64,000 nucleotides of DNA, from positions 186,001-250,000 of the forward strand of contig JAFEKR010000035.1 in NCBI GenBank assembly GCA_019022495.1. The letters run 5' to 3'. Source of the stretch: Epichloe hybrida. Lineage: Eukaryota; Ascomycota; Sordariomycetes; Hypocreales; Clavicipitaceae. Below the pieces are notes generated by a model, which was not told the DNA's origin, did no database searches, and saw only the letters and a program-made list of their open reading frames with translations. The position numbers and the translations under genes were made by a program. This document shows, in pieces, positions 57,440 through 64,000 of this stretch (within the stretch, counting starts at the first letter, position 1; every line of letters starts with the position of its first letter).

Positions 57440-59408
57440 CTAACCCGTGCATCTTTCAGTAGCAGGACGCCAGGGTAAATCCAACCCTTCAAACACACGT
57501 TTTTCGGCCGTTTCCATGTCTGGTGCAGCACTGAAGTCGCTACCATCGGTAGACATAGATTCCCTGGCGGCACGGGATCCTTCAAAGTCAATCCATGTTC
57601 CGTCAGAGCGTCTTCGTATGCCACTGCTGTCGAATTTGAGCCCTTTCTCTTGTTTACAATACCGACGTAAATCTCTTTGAAAAGTAGTTCCACCGCTCCA
57701 CCCTATCAACGCGCACCCAACTGTTTTCCATGGGCTGACAATGATGTCCACTCTCCGGTGCAATGCACTGTCCCCGAAGTGCTTCTTGTTCTGCCATACA
57801 ACCATAGCCTTGTCCAATGTATCGAAGCCGGAACCATGGCTCGAGGCTTTGCCTTGCCAGGCAAGCGGCAGTTGTCCCCGTTCGCTATTCTTGGTCCATA
57901 AAGTCAAGGTGTGTGTGATGAGGTCGGCAGATTCAAGGCTGAGCACCAGTTTTGCTACCATATGCATCGTTTTGGCCTCTTCGCGATGGCTTAGTAAGAC
58001 GTCCACGTCGCCGCTTTCCTTCTTCCCACGCCTGTAGCCTCCTACAATAGCCATTTCGAACTCGGGATCAATTCTGCGGGCATGGGCAAGAGTCAGCCTC
58101 GCGATGTCTTCTACTTCTCGCCGAGAGATTGTCTTTCTAAGATCTTCGTAATATTTCACGCCAATGTGTTGAACGCGAGTGAGCGATTGCCATCCATATT
58201 CCACAATATCGTCCAGGTCACGCCATCCTAAGTTGGGATATATTGTCAGCAATGTTGGAACAATTCAACGGAACGAACGGAAGGCCGTACCCTTGTTGTA
58301 CATTTCTCTTGCCATCGTATCACCAACGCCCCATATGTCATAGAACGACTGCAAAACTGCCAATTTCGGGTCTGAGGCCGCAAGAAAAGTCTCTGTTGAA
58401 TATCCATTTTTTAACCATTGCTGATAGAGCACAGAAATCTTAGTGCCACATCCCGGAAGTAGCTCTATTTCTAGAGGAGAATGTTAGCAACAAGATTCTC
58501 CTTGGTAATGAAAACATGTTGTCCAACTGTCATTTACATCATGACTCACCAGTTGGATTTTGGATAGTGTATGGATACGCAGAAAGTGTAGCAATAGAGG
58601 TCGAGTAAGCTCGAACACCAATCTTATCCCCTTGCAAAAGACGAAAAGTACGGATCCTCTTCAATTCTTCAATGAAATTGCCATTGGGGGGGTCCATTGG
58701 TGTTGGACGCTGGCACGAATATTGAGTGTGGAGAAAGCCGGGTACAATATTTGGAAAGACTGCAGTGCCTTCGTGCTCAGGGGTCGTCTGTCGAAGCAAC
58801 GAGGGCGTAGGTGTCGAAGAAACGATTCCCTTTGCACCCGACTGTGTCGCAACGTATGAAGGGTTGTTTGAGGTAGCCGATCTACCACCATCTGCAACGG
58901 CACGTTGGAGTATTTGAGCAATCGAGGATTCTTGATCAACTGATTCATCTTCGTGAGACTCGCCTTCTTCCACCAACTTGACACCCTGAAATAGTAGATA
59001 CTTGTCGCAAGGAAGCAGCCTTTGTTGAGCGAGACAGTCTGTGAGCCATGAGAGCTTTACAACCTGTATGAGTCCATTTGTATCATTACTCGAGACAGGC
59101 CTTTGATTGCCACCAGCCTTACGTCCCTTGGTTTCTGATGGTCCTGCAATGTTTACAATTCCCTGCAATGGTTCGTTATGGCTTGTTTCATCTATACCGC
59201 ATCCTTCATCCAAGGGTCGGATTTTTAATTTATGCCGTCTAAGCTCAAACTCGGCGCGTTGTCTTTTCGCTATTTTGCCCACGATCAGGTCAGCCTCATT
59301 GATGTAATTAGTTAGAAAGGGCATTGAGCTCCGTAAATGAGAATACTCTTCGGCTTTAAGATGTGTTGTGAGAAGGTAAATGCGAGGAAACTGGAAGCTG
59401 GGCGCCAT
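57440..59408 (-). CDS. pol4: DNA polymerase X family, BRCT domain (POL4-type)
   Basis: Gap-filling DNA polymerase for double-strand break end-joining and base-excision repair in the nucleus. Three exons: 59408-58550, 58470-58291, 58227-57440; 608 residues. The N-terminal ~120 residues are BRCT-like and end with VVKLSWLTDCLAQQ; a linker rich in Ser and Thr follows. The 8-kDa and fingers region includes LLPGCGTKISVLYQQW and FYDIWGVGDTMAREMY. The nucleotidyltransferase core has GGYRRGKKESGDVDVLL with D420 and D422 as the metal-binding pair and D507 in RRVDIIVSP. The end PATERCTG is typical of fungal Pol4. All intron phases are consistent. Lambda/mu subclass cannot be set from the sequence alone. 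Confidence 0.94.
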
Positions 59409-59905
59409 TGCTAGGACAGAGCTACTTTACAGCCGAGGACAAGCAGCTCAGCTGAATGAGAATAGTTCTCGAACGAAGGTCGATGTACCGAGAGATGAGA
59501 AATTGATGTGAATAGTTGTGGTGTTTGTCCTCGGTCGTGTTATCTGATTGCGAAACCATTGTTGACTGCTGCGGTCCAATTGGCGGCAGAAAAAAACTAC
59601 GTCATGAGCACAGCGTGTGTGAGGCTGAGACCAACTCATTAGGGACGAAGCCCTCCTCCGTCAGCCCGTGCTGTGAATGGAGAATCCAAACGTTCACCCA
59701 AATGGCTTACCATACATACTGACATCATGCACTGATTGTTTCGCAAATTTTGAGAATCCTATTCGCGTCGTGATCGCCTGCGTATTTTCGGAGTGGACGT
59801 GATGTCAGCATTCTTGAAATTACCCCATCTGGGAACATGAATAGGATTTCATATATACAGGTGTCGCAATACAATCCCATATTGTGCAAATATCGGCGGG
59901 CAAAG
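59409..59905. other. Intergenic region upstream of pol4
   Basis: About 500 bp between the pol4 start and the TFA1 stop. No gene was recognised; presumed pol4 promoter. Confidence 0.5.
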
Positions 59906-61335
59906 TTAAATATCCTCAAACTCCACATCCTCATCCTCATCCCCACTGCCTTGATGATCACCACTGCCGGCATCTCTTTTCATAGTTTCGACTTTGACTC
60001 TCTTAGGGGGTCTTCCTTCTGCGCGTTGTCTCTCCTCGGGCGACCCATCTGCATTCTCACGCTTGATGGTTCCTGTACTTGAAGTGCCCAAGCTAGACGT
60101 GTGACTGGTAGCCGGTACATCCTCAAATTCATCCTCGTCGCCGTCTTCCTCGTCCGAACCAAACTCATCGTCGTTTCCATATTGTGTTACTCCTTTGGCC
60201 ATCTCTGCTGCCTTTTCAGCCTTGAGCCTTTCAAAGATATCGTCAATTTGTGCTGATGTTGTTGTATCAACAGTTTTGCCCTTCGAAACATCTTTGTTGT
60301 CATTTTCCTGGTTAGCAGTAATTGCCGTATCCCCAATGACGCCAGAGAAGGACGCCCCGGTCACTGTGCTGTTCGACATCCAGGACGGCAGAGCATTTTG
60401 CTGCGCTATTCTCTCCTTTCGAGCTTTTTCAGCCTCTCTATCAGCCGCTGATGGACCATCCGAGGTAGAGATATTAACAGCAATAGACTGCGGCCCGGTG
60501 TTGGTAAGCCCTTTGACGGCCATAGGTCGATTTGTGCCACCGTCTACAGGGATAGTAGCTGCTCGTTGATGCGTGACATCTCGCTCCACTGGGCGCGCTT
60601 TGGTCAAGGCGCGATCAAAATCGCATTCAGGGATGTGGACAGCATCGATCTTGGGCAAAAGTTCGCTAATAAATTTAAACTGGTCATTGAGACGAGTTGA
60701 CTGTTCATGGCCGCTTGAAGTTCGGTCCGCCTCGAAAGTGAGCGTATGGTGACAACGGTGGCAGATAAAGCCGTGAGGGCCGACGCTATCAAGAACTTCC
60801 ATTGCTGTCCACTCCGCCTTGCAGAAAGTGCAAAAGTATTCTTTCTTTTCGTTTGCTGGCACTGGTGCCCCTTGAACCTCTTTGTCAATCGTATACACTC
60901 GCCATTTGATCGCATCGATAGTGTGCCGGTAGTTTATGTAGTACCAAGTACGGTTGCTCGGACGCGGATTTCCTTCACGTAGCTCTGACCTTGTGTGTCT
61001 AGTTTTGTTAGTTTTGAGATTGCTGGAACAAATGGAAACAATTGCCCTTTGGTCACATCAGCACCCACACGGTTAAGAAGCGATCTTCTCGCAATTTGCC
61101 ACAGATTTTGTGAAGATCTTTCGTGTTGATGGCCATTAAATACGCTAAATCATCGTCTCGGAGGCTGCAAAAAGCTCGTGCAACTCTGGTTAGCAGATTT
61201 GTCTTTCGCGGGTCATATCAGGAGGATGGCCAATGCATACGCTTCGTGCAGAATTAGCGCGTCCATTACGAGTATGTCACGGGTTTGGTAGAAAGCCCGC
61301 ATGACTGACTTGATGAGGTTCACAGCCAGATCCAT
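59906..61335 (-). CDS. tfa1: TFIIE alpha subunit (TFA1)
   Basis: Large subunit of general transcription factor TFIIE, which recruits and stimulates TFIIH at RNA polymerase II promoters. Three exons: 61335-61241, 61164-61069, 60998-59906; 427 residues. Residues 1 to about 95 form the extended winged helix: MDLAVNLIKSVMRAFYQTRD, ALRDDDLAYLMAINTKDLHK and RPSNRTWYYINYRHTIDAIK. The zinc ribbon uses C120, C123, C143 and C146 (YFCTFCKAEW...FICHRC). The C-terminal half is disordered with acidic clusters (DDEFGSDEEDGDEDEFED) expected to contact TFIIH. Exon joins restore HEALRDDD and LTVHTRSELREG, so both introns are well supported. Confidence 0.95.
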
Positions 61336-62746
61336 TTTGACGGGTGACGATCCTGTCGCTATTATTGCGGGTTGACTCGGTTACACGAAGCTCACGTAAC
61401 TCGGCAAAAGTTCGCGGGCAAGGCTGCCTGTTGTGGTGATTAGACTTGACTTTATGAGTACTCGGAAGGTCCAGTACAAATGGCTGCAGGACATCGAGCC
61501 ACATAAATGGCAAGTGGAAAGGCTTAAAGCTTATGTAGATACAGAGTCTAGCATCGTCAAGCGCAAATCAAGGCATCCCTTGGAGTAAGCGGTGACACCG
61601 CACTCATTCGGCGACGACGAATCTTCGAAATATTTTCATGGGCTCGCCCCGTTGCAGCGACAGTTCCCGCAGCTAGTGCACCGGGACAGAATGAGGGTTC
61701 GGGGAGGAGGCGATCTTTTGACGACAGCTACCAAGATGACGTGAAGTTGCAAGAAATTTTGCAATACACTTAAAGACAGAAAAAAGCCATGTTTAATATT
61801 GGCCCGTGCGCCACAGTCCCAGATCTAGCGGGGCGATTGACGTGTACTACAGTGGGTCTCAGGTGAATCCGAGCAGCGAGCATCACATCATAACACGCTG
61901 TGGGTTCTACGCTAATTTTGCTGCGAGTTGCTCGGAATTACTTGGACCTACTGTAGCTAGTCTTTATAAGTACCTAGGTACCCAGACCTACATATTCGCG
62001 CGGGGTTCCCCCAAACTTCCCTGTTGCGGACGGTGAGGCATCAAAGCCTTGTGAAAAATAGGCATGATGACAGAATTTACCAACTCAACTGTGGTAGATA
62101 TATATCTTAGCAACTAAAGGCTAGCACATAAATTTAGTGTATGAACAAGCATATAAAATTTTCAATCGACCGAGGATCCTTGTCAGTACAGGTGCGAGAC
62201 CTTGCCGTCCCCGAGAGGATGCAGATGCATGCCATTGCAACGTCAGATCTAGTTTTCATGAAGATTGAATTCGGCTGTCGCGACTAGACCTGCAAATGCC
62301 GACCTCTTCAAGTGCGTGCCCTCGTCACAGAACACTTCAATGATACGTTCCGCCTTCACACACGACCATGTATGTTATCTGCCGCGATTAGCATACATTA
62401 AAAACCTACTGACCGGAAGGTGTATTTTAGATACACGCTAGATCTCATACATGCAGGCATCATCATGTTAGTAGTCAGTAAATGAAGAAAAAATTAAAAT
62501 AGAACTAACACAGTCGGTTCATGTTGGTCTCCGCTCATAAATTCACATTACTCCGCTACGTTACACGCATCATGGTGGCTGCTAAGTCTTGACATCCGGC
62601 TGACAATGGCAAACGGCCGACACTCAAATTATTAACACAAATTATCTGAAACGACGCTTCAAGAAGAGTGAAATCCTATAACCAACCCTCTACTTGGCCA
62701 AGACTAATGGCTGTTCTTATGGGAGTCTGTTAGCGTAGAGTTCCGC
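61336..62746. other. Intergenic region upstream of tfa1
   Basis: About 1.4 kb between the tfa1 start and the smc1 stop (same strand). The right part is AT-richer than the left. No gene or repeat was recognised. It probably holds the tfa1 promoter and the smc1 3' untranslated region. Confidence 0.5.
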
Positions 62747-64000
62747 CTATACGTATCTTCTCAACTATAGTAGTATATTAGCATGAAAAGTCAACGACTG
62801 GGAGGTATCTGAACAACTCACATCCAAAGTCAATGTCCTCGAGCTGTTGACCTCTTGATCTCGATAGACACCGACTAAGCTTTCAGAGTCTTGAAAAAGC
62901 CCGGCCTTGAGGCTGATGACAATGAATTGCATTCCAGGGCCGGCATGCTCACGGATATACTTTTTGATCTTGTCGACATTGGCATTGTCAAGAGCGGCAT
63001 CTACCTCGTCAAGGACGAAGAAAGGACTAGGCTGGTAGCTGTGAATAGCAAAAAGAAGTGCCAAGGCAGCCATTGTTTTCTCTCCTCCTGATAAATGCTC
63101 CATATCTCTGAATCTTTTCAGCGGGGGCATAGCGTGATACTTGATGCCAGACAAATACGGCATATCGGTATCTTCTTCAATATCGAGATAGGCCTGTCCA
63201 CCGAGTGGATATGCTTCAGACCGCGTCAAGTCCTTATACACATGAGATATCTGATCCTGAATATGCGTAAAGGCACGATTGAAAAGGTCGTATCTCAGCT
63301 GTTTTATTTTGCCAAATGCGTCCTTCGCAGCCTGCGCAGCGAGCTTGGAATCCTCGTACTCTTGATCGGTTTGTTTGAGTCTCGTTTCGACACTTTCCAG
63401 GCGTTCCATAGCCCGCATATTAGGATTCAACTTTTCAAGTTCAGAGGCAAGCATCGATATTCTTTCAGTCAGCTTTCCCTCTATCTCGGGATTGTCGGAC
63501 TGCCTCTGTTAGCGAACATTTTGTCACAAATCCTCATCAGATATTAATAATACGTTATCAGACAGACTCTTACCTCTTTCAGTTCACTGTCCAGCCCTTC
63601 AAAATCGATTACAATTCCATGATCATCTAAAGCAAGATCCATCATTTCTTCATCATCGCCGTCCACATCCATCGCATCGGGATCTTGTCGCAGCAGGTCG
63701 TCTTCATTCGGCAGGTTGTCTAGAGTGCCTTCCGCGAGCGGGATTTGAATCTGTTCAAGTCGACATCTTCGAAGTAATGCTGACTTGCTTGCGCTATTCT
63801 TTTGCACCATCGTTTCCAAGGAATTTATTTCGCGCTGAAGGGCTTCAATATCCTTACTCCTTTTTTGCAGCTCAGCCCGCGCTTCGCCTACTTTTTGATT
63901 CTTGGCTCTGAGTTCAGCCCTCTGCTCGTCCAATGTCTCTCGTAAGGCATCCAATTCGTCTTGCTCTTGGCCAATGGTCTCTTCGATCTCTGCTTTCTCG
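62747..64000 (-). CDS. smc1: Cohesin subunit SMC1, C-terminal part (cut by window edge)
   Basis: ATPase of the cohesin ring that holds sister chromatids together. Three exons are visible: 64000-63574 (partial), 63505-62822 and 62764-62747 (an 18-nt last exon, TTGAGAAGATACGTATAG). The first is the coiled coil returning from the hinge, with an acidic insert (DPDAMDVDGDDEE). The head domain carries the ABC signature HLSGGEKTMAALALLF and Walker B PFFVLDEVDAALDNANV; LVGVYRDQEVNSSRTLTLD near the end joins over a GT-AG intron (62765-62821) to LRRYV. Without the last exon the protein would end in 21 unrelated residues. The N-terminal half lies beyond the right edge. Confidence 0.94.

Overview
This window is nuclear DNA from a filamentous ascomycete, most likely a sordariomycete of the order Hypocreales. 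The evidence is the protein content (fungal-type HRD1, glycogenin with a long C-terminal tail, ECM14, fungal SRP72, TFIIE alpha, Pol4), short GT-AG introns of about 50-190 bp, genes packed on both strands, and one AT-rich transposon whose repeats differ only by transitions, as expected after repeat-induced point mutation (RIP). The order-level placement rests on remembered protein resemblance and is an inference. I saw no rRNA, tRNA or CRISPR array.

Layout: 1-2602 holds the 5' part of a C2H2 zinc-finger regulator (minus strand, cut by the window edge). 2603-13981 is a long gene-sparse stretch with a perfect 9-bp minisatellite (4883-5130) and a complete but dead Mutator-like (MULE) DNA transposon (8841-11784) with 125-bp inverted ends and a 9-bp target duplication. 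From 13982 to the end the window is gene-dense: HRD1 E3 ligase, glycogenin, a Mn-type CDF transporter, a monoglyceride lipase-like hydrolase, a small MULE-related element (24396-24708), a mitochondrial MDL1-type ABC transporter, RTT103, clathrin light chain, a tiny cytochrome c oxidase subunit 7a, a PPR-like mitochondrial protein, syntaxin TLG2, calmodulin, AP-1 gamma adaptin, a frameshifted oxidoreductase pseudogene, an NCBP3-like cap-binding protein, SRP72, a Sec7/PH Arf-GEF, ECM14, a MAPEG protein, DNA polymerase X (POL4), TFIIE alpha (TFA1), and the 3' part of cohesin SMC1, which runs off the right edge.

These genes are mostly unlinked housekeeping functions. Two loose themes occur. Trans-Golgi/endosome and clathrin traffic is represented by CLC1, TLG2, AP-1 gamma and the Sec7 Arf-GEF, all within about 22 kb. 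RNA polymerase II biology is represented by RTT103, NCBP3-like and TFA1. Exon boundaries were worked out by hand by joining phase-compatible GT-AG (one GC-AG) introns to restore conserved protein sequence; every multi-exon model given as complete has a total length divisible by three. I found no convincing undescribed multi-gene system. The most informative accessory signals are the RIP-decayed MULE with its miniature relative, the minisatellite, and the pseudogene.
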